DNA of 20,976 nucleotides from the NCBI GenBank assembly GCA_031268245.1, contig JAIRXN010000209.1:1-20976 (forward strand), given 5' to 3'. Shown in pieces: positions 7,457 to 14,850 of the stretch (the first letter of the stretch is position 1; the number at the start of each line of letters is the position of its first letter). The notes under the pieces were generated by a model. It was not told the DNA's origin, ran no database searches, and saw only the letters and a program-made list of their open reading frames with translations. Origin of the DNA: Treponema sp. GTDB lineage: Bacteria; Spirochaetota; Spirochaetia; Treponematales; Breznakiellaceae. The translations under genes were made by a program, and so were the position numbers.

Positions 7457-8341
7457 TCATTCCTTTACCGCGCCCAGCATGATACCGGAAATAAAGTAGC
7501 GCTGCAAAAAGGGGTACACCACGAGCATAGGTATCATGGCGATGAAAACCTTTGCCGCGTTAAGGGATTTATTGGAGAGTTTGAAGAGATTCTCTATCAT
7601 GTCCTTGGACAGGGTTGAAGCCTGAATGTTGACCACCAGTTGCTGTATATAGGTCTGGAGGGGATAGCGGCTTTCGTTGGTGGTGAGCACCAGGCCCTGA
7701 AAGAATTCGTTCCAGTGATACACGCCGGTAAAAAGCACAATCGTTGCAATGACCGGAATTGAACAGGGCACCACCACCATGAAGAGGATCTTCCATGGCC
7801 CGGCGCCGTCCACAACCGCGGCTTCTTCAAGATCCTTTGGGATCGCCCGGAAAAAATTTACCATCAGGATCAGATTAAAAACAGGAAGGCTGCCGCCCAG
7901 CACAAGCGCCCAAATCGAATCAATAAGACCGTAGTTTTTTACCGTAATGTACCAGGGAATCGTGCCGCCGTTAAAGAGCATGCAGAAAATGACGACCCAC
8001 ATCATGGCACTCCTGGGCCTGAAATCCCGCTTGGGTTTTGAAAGGGGATAGGCCATGGTAACGAGGGCGGCGATGGTTACCGCGGTTCCCAGGGCCGTTC
8101 TTTGAATTGAAATCCAGAAGGAATTGAAAAACATGATGTCTTTCATAATCTCCCTGTAGGAGATAAGCGTAAAGCCTATGGGATAGAATGTTACAAGTCC
8201 TGCGTTTGCGGCGGACTTGTCGGAAATGGAGAGGCAAAGGGCATACCAGAGAGGATAGAGGCAGGAAAACCCAAGCAATCCCATTACAACAATATTTATA
8301 ACATTGAATATGCGTTCACCCGCGGATCTGGTTTGAATCAT
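7457..8341 (-). CDS. Carbohydrate ABC transporter inner-membrane permease, LplC/YtcP type
   Basis: 294 residues with about six hydrophobic membrane segments, the first at roughly residues 12-35 (VINIVVMGLLGFSCLYPLWY). The cytoplasmic EAA loop that docks the ATPase is DLEEAAVVDGAGPWKILFMV, close to the family consensus EAAxxDGA. The C-terminus, FLQRYFISGIMLGAVKE, is characteristic of the MalG-like LplC/YtcP branch that imports oligosaccharides and uronic-acid sugars. The start ATG at 8341 has a G-rich ribosome site and the gap to the upstream permease gene is 12 bp. No ATPase gene is present; such systems commonly use a shared MsmK/UgpC-type ATPase encoded elsewhere (family knowledge). The stop codon abuts the lacI operator. 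Confidence 0.93.
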   Translation of the reverse strand: MIQTRSAGERIFNVINIVVMGLLGFSCLYPLWYALCLSISDKSAANAGLVTFYPIGFTLISYREIMKDIMFFNSFWISIQRTALGTAVTIAALVTMAYPLSKPKRDFRPRSAMMWVVIFCMLFNGGTIPWYITVKNYGLIDSIWALVLGGSLPVFNLILMVNFFRAIPKDLEEAAVVDGAGPWKILFMVVVPCSIPVIATIVLFTGVYHWNEFFQGLVLTTNESRYPLQTYIQQLVVNIQASTLSKDMIENLFKLSNKSLNAAKVFIAMIPMLVVYPFLQRYFISGIMLGAVKE

Positions 8342-8353
8342 ACGCCCCCCAGC

Positions 8354-9247
8354 CTAAAAAACCTTGTAATCGGCAAACTTGTAGGCCATAAGCCAGGAAC
8401 TCACAATAAGCACAAAGCTTACCGCAGACTTCAACAGTCCGGCCGCAGTGGCAAGGGAAAATTGAAGATTGATCAGCCCCATGCGGTATACCCATGTATC
8501 TATAATGTCGCCCGAGGAATACACCAAGGGATTGTAGAGATTGTAGATCTGATCGAAACCGGCGTTGAGCACATTGCCCAGTCCCAGGACGCCGAGCACG
8601 ACAATGGTACTGCTGATCCCAGGCAGGGTGACATGCCAGGTGGAACGCAGCCTCCCTGCGCCGTCGATTGCGGCGGCCTCGTAGAGATTGGGATTTATTC
8701 CGGTAAGGGCGGCAAGGAAGATGACGGCGTTGTAACCGAACTCTTTCCATACCTCCGTGCCGATTACAAGCTGCCGGAATATGGATGCATCGGTCATCCA
8801 TACCTTTGGTTCGGCGCCGAACAGGGCGGTTATGGTGTTTATCACCCCGCGGTAACCGAATATATTCAACACCACGCTTGCCAGAATTACCCAGGAAATA
8901 AAATGAGGAAGGTAGACAATGGTCTGAATAAATTTTTTGTATACACGAATACGTACCTCGTTAAGGAGGAGGGCAAAGGCCAGGGGGAAGAACAGGTTGA
9001 GAATCATCTTTCCCACCGCAATGATCAGCGTATTGATGATAACCTGCTTTGAATCCCCCAGCATGAAGAGGTATTCAAAATTTGCAAAACCTGTCCACCG
9101 GGATCTGAAGAAACCAAGACTCGGGTTAAAGTCCTGGAAAGCCATCACGATCCCGTACATGGGAACGATGCTGAACAGGAAGAGCCAGAGAAAACCCGGC
9201 AGGGTCATGAGTCCGTAATGGAACTGAAGCGCCGTCCTTCTTTTCAT
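8354..9247 (-). CDS. Carbohydrate ABC transporter inner-membrane permease, LplB/YteP type
   Basis: 297 residues with about six membrane segments, beginning GLMTLPGFLWLFLFSIVPMY, and the ATPase-docking loop LYEAAAIDGAGRLRSTWHVT. The C-terminal YKFADYKVF is typical of the LplB branch (MalF-like). It forms the heteromeric channel with the LplC-type permease downstream, fed by the binding protein encoded upstream. GGAGG lies 10 nt before the ATG at 9247, and the gap to the binding-protein stop codon is 25 bp. The three transport genes are one unit in the order binding protein, LplB, LplC. The transported sugar cannot be read from the sequence; these families favour di- and oligosaccharides rather than free monosaccharides. 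Confidence 0.93.
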   Translation of the reverse strand: MKRRTALQFHYGLMTLPGFLWLFLFSIVPMYGIVMAFQDFNPSLGFFRSRWTGFANFEYLFMLGDSKQVIINTLIIAVGKMILNLFFPLAFALLLNEVRIRVYKKFIQTIVYLPHFISWVILASVVLNIFGYRGVINTITALFGAEPKVWMTDASIFRQLVIGTEVWKEFGYNAVIFLAALTGINPNLYEAAAIDGAGRLRSTWHVTLPGISSTIVVLGVLGLGNVLNAGFDQIYNLYNPLVYSSGDIIDTWVYRMGLINLQFSLATAAGLLKSAVSFVLIVSSWLMAYKFADYKVF

Positions 9248-9272
9248 GGGCCGCCGTCCTCCCTATGAGGGG

Positions 9273-10982
9273 CTATTTCTTCAGGAACTGGGCCGCAAGA
9301 TCATCCAGAACACCCTGGCCTCCCTGCGCCTTCCAGTCCGAAACAAATCTATCAAAACTGCTGATGTCGGCCTGCCCGGTGATAATCTTCATCATCACTT
9401 CGGATTCCATCTTCCAGAGGTTGGGCCAGCGCTGTTCCAGGAGATCCGTCATGCTGTAGGTAACGCTGTACACTTCCTTGTCGAGCTTCCCGCTCCCATA
9501 GGGCCGGTTGCCCACCAGGATGGCATAGGATCGGTTAAAGTCACCGGCGTTTGCCATGCTGAAATCTTCGACATTCAGATCCCTATTGGGGGAGTAACCG
9601 GGGATGACGCCCCTGATCAGTTGGGCGTCATGGTACATGAGCTTGTAGATGGACATGGGGTTGTTGTAGTCCTCAGGCTTTGTCTGGCCTTTGAGAACTT
9701 TGGTCAGTTCGTTGTACTCATATTCGCACTCGTCCGCGGCTGCGGCAACGGTTCGCAGGGGGTACCAGCTGATGGCAACAGAGGTGTCAAAGGTCGCTTC
9801 ATCCCGAACCAGGGCGTTATACATGATGATGATCGCCGCAGCCACATCGGGGGAAGCCTTTTTGCTGATAAGGCAGGCTTCCGTGCCGGGGGCCTTCATG
9901 TGGGCATTCCATTTCCCATCGCTGGAATACACAGGATAGGCCTGCCAGTTCGCCTTGGGATTGTTCTTGAAGGAATCCCCGTTCCCGTAACCCAGAGCCC
10001 ACCAGGGGCCGAAACGTATGCCGGCCTGATTTGCGTTTACAGGCTCGCCGGAATTGTCGCGGCTGCCCAGTTCGGGATCGAGAAGCCCTTCCTTGTACCA
10101 CCGTGCAAGACGCTGGAGCGGTTCCTTCATTTTGGGATCGAGAGAACCGTAGGAAACCGTTCCGTTTCCGTTGTCCAGGAAGTAGCCGGGATAGGTATCA
10201 TATGCGGCAAAAACCGGATCGAGACCGTTACCGAGATTCGAAGACTCAATAAAGTTACAGTAGAGCTTCGTGTTCTTGTCCGGGCCGACAATCGGAATCG
10301 TTGCGTTTCCCGCAGGTTTCCTCTCCTTGAATACCCGCGCCGCATTTTCTATGTCGTCAAGGGTCTTGGGAACGGGAAGGCCGTACTGATCCAGCCACTG
10401 TTTCTGGACATTGAGAATGTGTACGCCGTCAGTGGTAACGGTGATGTTGGGGAGGGCGATCATCCTCCCGTTATAGGATACCATTTCCATGGCGCGGCCC
10501 TTGGTCGTTTCTATAATCCCCTTTACCTGGGAAGAAGCGTACTGCTGGAACAGGTTGGTAATATCATAGAGCATGTCCGATTTGGCGGCCTTGAGCATAT
10601 AGGTGTGGGATCGTATATTGAGGCCGTCGGGCAGGGTATTGCTGGCTATACAGAGGGAGACTTTCTGATTGAAATCGTTCCCTTCAGCGGCCGACCAGTC
10701 AACAATGACATTGATATTGTAAGTATCCCTAAGATAGCGGGTATACTGGTTGTTTTGCACAGTATCTCCCGGAGGAAGGGTAGTATCGATGGGACTGACA
10801 CTCATCCCGATATGGACATCCACCGGTTTGGTGAATTTGCTGAAGGCCAGAGCGTCCCCCGTAAGTCCCGGAGGCGATAATGTAGGGCTTCCTCCTCCTC
10901 CCGGGCTTTGCTGTCTACCGCCTGCAAAAAGGGCGCCGCCTGCAATAAGCAGGACAAGGATACCGGCACATACTTTTCTCAT
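9273..10982 (-). CDS. Extracellular sugar-binding protein, LplA-type (ABC transporter, family 1)
   Basis: 569 residues from the ATG at 10982, which has AAGGAG (10995-10990) 7 nt upstream; the frame extends back to 11123 but that would bury the signal peptide. The N-terminus MRKVCAGILVLLIAGGALFA is a clear Sec signal peptide. After it comes GGRQQSPGGGG, a glycine/glutamine-rich linker of the sort seen on treponemal binding proteins. There is no Cys at the lipobox position (the only early Cys is residue 5), so a soluble periplasmic protein is more likely than a lipoprotein. The size and the C-terminal pattern of the mature part fit the large LplA/YtcQ binding proteins that partner LplB/LplC permeases. 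First gene of the minus-strand block, divergent from the alcohol dehydrogenase gene. Confidence 0.9.
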   Translation of the reverse strand: MRKVCAGILVLLIAGGALFAGGRQQSPGGGGSPTLSPPGLTGDALAFSKFTKPVDVHIGMSVSPIDTTLPPGDTVQNNQYTRYLRDTYNINVIVDWSAAEGNDFNQKVSLCIASNTLPDGLNIRSHTYMLKAAKSDMLYDITNLFQQYASSQVKGIIETTKGRAMEMVSYNGRMIALPNITVTTDGVHILNVQKQWLDQYGLPVPKTLDDIENAARVFKERKPAGNATIPIVGPDKNTKLYCNFIESSNLGNGLDPVFAAYDTYPGYFLDNGNGTVSYGSLDPKMKEPLQRLARWYKEGLLDPELGSRDNSGEPVNANQAGIRFGPWWALGYGNGDSFKNNPKANWQAYPVYSSDGKWNAHMKAPGTEACLISKKASPDVAAAIIIMYNALVRDEATFDTSVAISWYPLRTVAAAADECEYEYNELTKVLKGQTKPEDYNNPMSIYKLMYHDAQLIRGVIPGYSPNRDLNVEDFSMANAGDFNRSYAILVGNRPYGSGKLDKEVYSVTYSMTDLLEQRWPNLWKMESEVMMKIITGQADISSFDRFVSDWKAQGGQGVLDDLAAQFLKK

Positions 10983-11008
10983 AAAAAATCTCCTTACTTT
11001 GAATTTAG

Positions 11009-11037
11009 CGGAAAAACCGGACCCGGCCGGTTTTCCG
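11009..11037 (-). promoter_or_regulatory. GC-rich hairpin in the leader of the binding-protein mRNA
   Basis: CGGAAAAACCGG (11009-11020) pairs with CCGGTTTTCCG (11027-11037), one base bulged, around a 6-nt loop. It sits 13 nt upstream of the AAGGAG ribosome site inside a predicted leader of about 100 nt. No U-run follows, so it is not an intrinsic terminator; an mRNA-stabilising 5' structure for the most abundant product of the operon is one reading. Confidence 0.5.
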
Positions 11038-11091
11038 GGAACTCCTTCCGAAGCCGTGTACGGTTTTGGAACAAGAGCGAATATATTATCT

Positions 11092-11119
11092 ATTCTATTC
11101 TGAATTTGCCAATAGTCAA
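11092..11119 (-). promoter_or_regulatory. Promoter of the ABC transporter operon
   Basis: On the minus strand TTGACT (11119-11114) and TAGAAT (11097-11092), each 5 of 6 to consensus, with a 16-bp spacer. Predicted start near 11085, about 100 nt before the binding-protein ATG. The operator at 11199-11218 is roughly 115 bp upstream of this start, too far for simple blocking of polymerase. Confidence 0.6.
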
Positions 11120-11165
11120 TCAAATTAAAATACTTGATACGGAATTTTTTCTGAAGAATTTTTTC

Positions 11166-11194
11166 TTGACATCCCGGTAAAACGCTGTTATCAT
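11166..11194 (+). promoter_or_regulatory. Strong sigma-70-type promoter of the alcohol dehydrogenase gene
   Basis: Perfect TTGACA (11166-11171), 17-bp spacer, TATCAT (11189-11194). The predicted start near 11201 lies inside the palindromic operator, the classical arrangement for repression by a LacI-family protein. Confidence 0.8.
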
Positions 11195-11198
11195 TATG

Positions 11199-11218
11199 AA
11201 ACGTTTACGTAAACGTTT
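11199..11218. promoter_or_regulatory. LacI-family operator over the alcohol dehydrogenase transcription start
   Basis: AAACGTTTACGTAAACGTTT, identical in all 20 bases to the site at 7437-7456. It starts 4 bp after the -10 box. Centre-to-centre distance between the two sites is 3,762 bp. Confidence 0.9.
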
Positions 11219-11235
11219 TACCAACAGGAGGCAGT

Positions 11236-12315
11236 ATGGCAAACCTTAATAATTCAACCGGAACAATGAAAGGAGTGGTGCTTCCCGGTAACAGCACCGT
11301 CGAATTCAGGGATTATCCCATTCCCGAGCCGGGGCACGGACAGGTACTGGTACGGACAAAGAGTTCCACGATCTGCGGCAGCGATATCCGGGCTATCTAC
11401 CGGGAGCATGTAGGCAAGGGGCCTGAGGGGTATCAGGGGAAGATAGCCGGTCATGAGCCCTGCGGTCAAATTGAGAAAACCGGCCCCGGCTGCAGGCGTT
11501 TCAAGAAAGGCGACCGGGTAATCATATACCATATTTCGGGCTGCGGGGTCTGTCATGACTGCCGTATGGGTTACATGATCAGTTGTAGCAGCGAGTACCG
11601 GGCGGCCTACGGCTGGCAGCGGGACGGCGGTATGGCTCCCTATATCCTGGCCGATGAAAAGGATCTGGTGTTCCTGCCCGATGAACTAAGCTACACCGAC
11701 GGGGCCCAGGTAGCCTGCGGTTTCGGTACCGTGTATGAGGCCCTGGAGAAGATAGGTATCTCCGGTAATGACGCAGTCCTTGTTACAGGTCTGGGACCTG
11801 TGGGGCTTGCAACGCTTATGCTGGCCCGGGCAATGGGCGCCCAGAAACTTATCGGCGTGGAAGTAAACGAAGAGAGGATCGGGCTGGCAAAGAAACTCGG
11901 CCTTGTGGATGAGGCATTTGTTCCCGGCCCCGATACGGTGGAGAAGATCAAGGCTCTTACCGGGGGCAACGGTGTGGAAAAGGCGGTTGATGCCAGCGCC
12001 AATGATGGGGCCAGGGCTCTGGCCATACGGGCTGCCCGGCAGTGGGGGAAAATAGCCCTTGTGGGGGAGGGGAGCACGGTCAGCTTCAACCCCAGCCCGG
12101 ATATCATTCATCCGCAGAAAACGATTATCGGTTCCTGGGTAACCAGTATCTGGCGCATGGAAGACCTGGTGGAACGTCTTGTCCGCTGGAACATTCACCC
12201 GGAGATCCTCGTAACTCACCGTTTCCCTCTGGAAAAAGCCGGCGAAGCCTATTCACTCATGGCAAGCGGCAAATGCGGTAAGGTTGCCGTCTGTTTCGAT
12301 GAGGAGTTAAAATAG
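11236..12315 (+). CDS. Zinc-dependent alcohol/polyol dehydrogenase (MDR superfamily)
   Basis: 359 residues. Catalytic-zinc ligands are Cys47 in TICGSD and His73-Glu74 in AGHEPCG. The structural-zinc lobe has all four cysteines, 103, 106, 109 and 117, in CGVCHDCRMGYMISC. The Rossmann motif is GLGPVG (185-190), followed by an acidic residue (Glu209) that favours NAD over NADP. This is the sorbitol/threonine dehydrogenase-like branch, which oxidises secondary alcohols of polyols or sugar acids; the exact substrate is not readable. AGGAGG (11226-11231) lies 4 nt before the ATG. It has its own promoter with a LacI operator on the start site, so it is probably co-induced with the divergent transporter and gal-like genes and belongs to the same sugar pathway. 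Confidence 0.92.
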   Translation: MANLNNSTGTMKGVVLPGNSTVEFRDYPIPEPGHGQVLVRTKSSTICGSDIRAIYREHVGKGPEGYQGKIAGHEPCGQIEKTGPGCRRFKKGDRVIIYHISGCGVCHDCRMGYMISCSSEYRAAYGWQRDGGMAPYILADEKDLVFLPDELSYTDGAQVACGFGTVYEALEKIGISGNDAVLVTGLGPVGLATLMLARAMGAQKLIGVEVNEERIGLAKKLGLVDEAFVPGPDTVEKIKALTGGNGVEKAVDASANDGARALAIRAARQWGKIALVGEGSTVSFNPSPDIIHPQKTIIGSWVTSIWRMEDLVERLVRWNIHPEILVTHRFPLEKAGEAYSLMASGKCGKVAVCFDEELK

Positions 12316-12355
12316 GGTTTCTTTAAGAAGACCGGGTTTGTTTGATAAAGCTCCA

Positions 12356-12385
12356 TTGACAACCACTCAATTGCCTTCCTATACT
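12356..12385 (+). promoter_or_regulatory. Promoter of the cyclic-nucleotide-binding protein gene
   Basis: Perfect TTGACA (12356-12361), 18-bp spacer, TATACT (12380-12385). It places the start near 12392, leaving a leader of under 20 nt that still includes AGGGG at 12393-12397. Confidence 0.75.
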
Positions 12386-12409
12386 GAATTCCAGGGGTAA
12401 AGATACAGG

Positions 12410-13645
12410 ATGCCGGAACAGCTTCAACTCACATTTGTAAAATTTGTCAAAGATTCTTATATTGTGGTTGAAGGCAAGCAAAATAACGGCCGTTTCTTTA
12501 TCATCAGGCAGGGTAAGGTCCGGATCGCTAAAGAAATGGAAGTTGTAGAAGAGGAGGGGGGCAACACTCTGGGCCCCGGGGACTTCTTCGGTGTCATTTC
12601 CACCATGTCCAACCATAACCACATCGAAACCGCCAAGGCGCTTACCGACGTGGTTCTTATATCGGTGCAAAAAGACCAGTATCCCCAGCTTATTCAGCGC
12701 AATACCCCCGTTGCGATGAAGATAATCCTCCAGTTCAGCAAGCGTTTACGCTTTCTTGATGAGGCTTTGACGCGTTTAACCCTCAAGAACAATGCAGCAA
12801 CCGATGCCTCCCATCTTTTTGCAGTGGGGGAATACTATGCCAGACAGGGTCAGTACAATCAGGCTTACTATGCCTACCGTCAGTATATCAAATATAACCC
12901 TTCAGGCCCCCATGTGATGACTGCCAGGGAAAAGATGCAGAAGATTGCCCCTTATGCGGTCAAGACTTCCCAGCTTAACTTCCGCCCGGATGTTTTTAAC
13001 AGGGTCTATCCTAAAGACTGTATGCTTTTCTGCGAAGGAGAGAGTGGGGAAGAACTCTATATCATTCAGAAAGGGGCTATAAAACTTGCCAAGATTGTGA
13101 ATAACAACGAAGTGCTTCTTGCGGTCCTCAAGACCGGGGATATTTTTGGTGAAATGGCCCTGCTGGAATCCAAGCCCAGGGCCGCCAGTGCGGTAGCCTA
13201 CGAGGATTGCCAGGTGCTGGCGGTAAACCGGGCCAACTTTGAACGGATGATCAGTACCCAGCCCCAGATCATTGCCCGGCTTACCACGCTTCTTTCGGAA
13301 CGGATCTGGCTTATCTATAAGCAGTTGGCAAATACACTTCTTTCCGATCCCGAAGGACGCATGTGGGATGCACTGCAGATGCAGCTTGAAAAGAACAGGA
13401 TCTCCATTGACCAGAACCAGATCCATACCTTCGATTTCGGGCCCAAAGAACTGGTCGGTATGGTAGGGCTTCCCCAGGGAGAAGGGGCGCTGGTTCTCCG
13501 AAAGATGATGGAAGGCTCCAAGGTTCAGATAGTCCAGGACAAGATCTATGTATCCGATATACGGGAGATCCTCAAACAGGTTGAATATTTCCGTAAGATG
13601 CAGCACATCGAAAAATCCCGCCGCGAGGGCATGTTGCGGAATTAA
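12410..13645 (+). CDS. Double cyclic-nucleotide-binding-domain protein with TPR linker and Crp-like C-terminus
   Basis: 411 residues. Domain order: a first CNB fold (about 10-115), a TPR-like helical pair (about 134-168, FAVGEYYARQGQYNQAYYAY), a second CNB fold (about 195-285) and a C-terminal helical part ending in a winged-helix-like region (about 300-385). Only the second CNB has an intact phosphate-binding cassette, FGEMALLESKPRAA (246-259) with Glu248 and Arg257. The first has GDFFGVISTMSNHNH there and lacks both residues, so it probably does not bind cNMP. The C-terminal KELVGMVGLPQGEGALVLRK resembles the Crp recognition helix but lacks its usual arginine-rich contact residues, so DNA binding is uncertain. 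Likely a cytoplasmic signalling protein; such tandem-CNB proteins occur in treponemes. It has its own promoter and stands apart from the LacI regulon. Confidence 0.82.
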   Translation: MPEQLQLTFVKFVKDSYIVVEGKQNNGRFFIIRQGKVRIAKEMEVVEEEGGNTLGPGDFFGVISTMSNHNHIETAKALTDVVLISVQKDQYPQLIQRNTPVAMKIILQFSKRLRFLDEALTRLTLKNNAATDASHLFAVGEYYARQGQYNQAYYAYRQYIKYNPSGPHVMTAREKMQKIAPYAVKTSQLNFRPDVFNRVYPKDCMLFCEGESGEELYIIQKGAIKLAKIVNNNEVLLAVLKTGDIFGEMALLESKPRAASAVAYEDCQVLAVNRANFERMISTQPQIIARLTTLLSERIWLIYKQLANTLLSDPEGRMWDALQMQLEKNRISIDQNQIHTFDFGPKELVGMVGLPQGEGALVLRKMMEGSKVQIVQDKIYVSDIREILKQVEYFRKMQHIEKSRREGMLRN

Positions 13646-13659
13646 TCCTAAGGCAACGC

Positions 13660-13679
13660 TGATTAAATGACGCTAATCA
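13660..13679. repeat. Inverted repeat after the cyclic-nucleotide-binding protein gene
   Basis: TGATTA and TAATCA, 6-bp arms around 8 nt, 14 bp after the stop codon. It lies in the 150-bp gap before the next gene. No T-run follows, so a terminator role is doubtful. Confidence 0.35.
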
Positions 13680-13749
13680 TCGTTCCCCTATTCTCAGGCT
13701 GTGTTTCCGGCGGCTTACACATGAAAAATAGCGGAGCTATGCCGATAAT

Positions 13750-13770
13750 TATATAGAGTCTATCTATATA
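13750..13770. repeat. AT-rich inverted repeat upstream of the exported-protein gene
   Basis: TATATAGA (13750-13757) and TCTATATA (13763-13770), perfect 8-bp arms around 5 nt, ending 13 bp before the ribosome site of the next gene. A GATAAT just upstream (13744-13749) could be a -10 box, though no good -35 box goes with it. It may be an operator or a 5' mRNA hairpin. Confidence 0.45.
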
Positions 13771-13783
13771 TAGGGTTGAGAGC

Positions 13784-13790
13784 GGAGGTG
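13784..13790 (+). promoter_or_regulatory. Ribosome site that fixes a TTG start
   Basis: GGAGGTG with a 5-nt spacer to TTG at 13796. The nearby ATG at 13792 is in another frame, and the in-frame GTG at 13802 would be 11 nt away. Confidence 0.75.
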
Positions 13791-13795
13791 AATGG

Positions 13796-14389
13796 TTGAG
13801 GGTGAAGGTTGTTTTGCTGGGCTTATTGATTTTTGCCGGTTTTTGCGAGGCTCAGGAGACTGCGGTTTCCCCGGAGAGTACGGCGGCCGCGGCAGAAGAA
13901 GCCGGAACGGAAATAGAATCCGGGGGAACGCTTCCCCGCGAATTCCATGAGATTGGGCTGGGGATAAATCTTGAGGATCTCAAGTCTGTCCTTGAAAAGA
14001 ACGGGCTCTTTGATTTCCGCGGGGACAGGGATGTGTCTTACCTGCCCTCCAAAACGGAAAACCTTGTGGAGACCTCGGGCCGTTCTTTTGTGCGCCGGGC
14101 TTTTTTCCTTCTCCGGGAAGACGCTCTCTTTATCATGGGCTATATGCTGAACACAGCCCTTGTCGATCACTATTCAATTTATACTACCTTTGTGAAAAAA
14201 TACGGAGAGCCTGTTTCCTTGAATCCTCGTGAGGCAGTATGGGAAAATGAAGATACCCGCGTGTCCATTGAACGGCCTCTTACGGTCAAGTATATCGACA
14301 AGAAGATTTTTAATAGTATAATTGGAGAATCAAAACTTTCGGGAGCCATGGAATTGGAACTCCGCCGGGAATTTCTGGATGACTTTTAG
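13796..14389 (+). CDS. Exported protein of unknown function
   Basis: 197 residues from a TTG start with a well-placed GGAGGTG. The N-terminus is a Sec signal peptide: basic MRVK, then a hydrophobic run VVLLGLLIFAGF, with a probable cleavage after CEA. The Cys there is preceded by Gly-Phe, a poor lipobox, so a lipoprotein is possible but less likely. The next 35 residues are rich in Ala, Glu, Thr and Ser and look like a flexible linker. The mature domain has short alternating strands and helices (IGLGINLEDLKSVLEKNGLF, FFLLREDALFIMGYML) and a pattern vaguely like small outer-membrane-assembly lipoproteins; I do not recognise the family. Its end overlaps the DUF192 gene by 11 bp, which suggests co-translation and perhaps a shared envelope role. 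Confidence 0.75.
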   Translation: MRVKVVLLGLLIFAGFCEAQETAVSPESTAAAAEEAGTEIESGGTLPREFHEIGLGINLEDLKSVLEKNGLFDFRGDRDVSYLPSKTENLVETSGRSFVRRAFFLLREDALFIMGYMLNTALVDHYSIYTTFVKKYGEPVSLNPREAVWENEDTRVSIERPLTVKYIDKKIFNSIIGESKLSGAMELELRREFLDDF

Positions 14390-14825
14390 AAATGCCCTCT
14401 CTTTGCAAGTCTTGCTTTTCCTTCTGTTTCTTCCTCTTTCGTGCGGCGCCCGTTCCGCGCCGCTGAAGCTGGAAATAAAAAAGGCGAATCAAACAAGGGT
14501 GGCTGTCTCTGCCGAAAAGGCCGAAACCGGTGAGGAACGCGCCAGGGGCCTCATGTACCGCCGTTCTCTGGATGACGGCAAGGGCATGCTCTTCATTTTT
14601 GAGGAGGACGAGATTCTCTCCTTCTGGATGAAGAATACCCTTATTCCCCTGTCCATAGCCTTTATCGCGGCCGACGGCAGGATCCTGGAGATCCATGACA
14701 TGGAACCGGAAGACCTTTCCACGATACGTTCCGGCTATCCCTGCCGTTATGCGCTGGAAGTTCCCCGGGGCTGGTTCCGCCGGGCGGGGATTGCTCCCGG
14801 CGATGTTGTCTTCTTTAATGAATAA
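14379..14825 (+). CDS. DUF192-family lipoprotein
   Basis: 148 residues from the ATG at 14379. This start leaves a short basic N-terminus, a hydrophobic stretch LQVLLFLLFLPL and a lipobox ending Leu-Ser-Cys, so the protein is probably lipid-anchored; starting at 14322 would put 19 extra polar residues before the signal. The mature part is a typical DUF192 domain: ERARGLMYRRSL, GMLFIFEEDE, FWMKNTLIPLSIAFI and a C-terminal ALEVPRGWFRRAGIAPGD. The family's molecular function is not established; it is a small beta-rich exported protein common in many bacteria. It overlaps the preceding gene by 11 bp and is 25 bp ahead of clpC. Confidence 0.88.
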   Translation: MTFRNALSLQVLLFLLFLPLSCGARSAPLKLEIKKANQTRVAVSAEKAETGEERARGLMYRRSLDDGKGMLFIFEEDEILSFWMKNTLIPLSIAFIAADGRILEIHDMEPEDLSTIRSGYPCRYALEVPRGWFRRAGIAPGDVVFFNE

Positions 14826-14838
14826 AGGTATAATATAA

Positions 14839-14844
14839 GGGAGG
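14839..14844 (+). promoter_or_regulatory. Ribosome site that fixes the TTG start of clpC
   Basis: GGGAGG with a 6-nt spacer to TTG at 14851; the resulting MFRGFSQRVQRIL is the normal start of a Clp N-domain. Confidence 0.8.
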
Positions 14845-14850
14845 CGGTTA

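Noticed and set aside
9246..10880. Long open frame (about 540 codons) on the + strand opposite the sugar-binding protein gene
   Set aside because: It is antisense to a gene with clear signal peptide and operon context; its translation has no recognisable domain. High-GC third positions leave such shadows open.
10983..11123. 47-residue N-terminal extension of the sugar-binding protein
   Set aside because: It would place the signal peptide internally and cover the predicted promoter region; the ATG at 10982 has a good ribosome site.
12316..12355. TTCTT/AAGAA palindrome after the alcohol dehydrogenase gene as a terminator
   Set aside because: AT-only short stem with almost no loop and no T-run.
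12740..12753. Operator-like AAGCGTTTACGCTT inside the cyclic-nucleotide-binding protein gene
   Set aside because: It lies within coding sequence, has only 6-bp arms and lacks the central CpG of the two real sites.
14806..14834. Apparent promoter TTGTCT-N17-TATAAT just before clpC
   Set aside because: The predicted start (about 14841) would fall inside the GGGAGG ribosome site of clpC, leaving no usable leader; probably chance in an AT-rich junction, with clpC co-transcribed from upstream.
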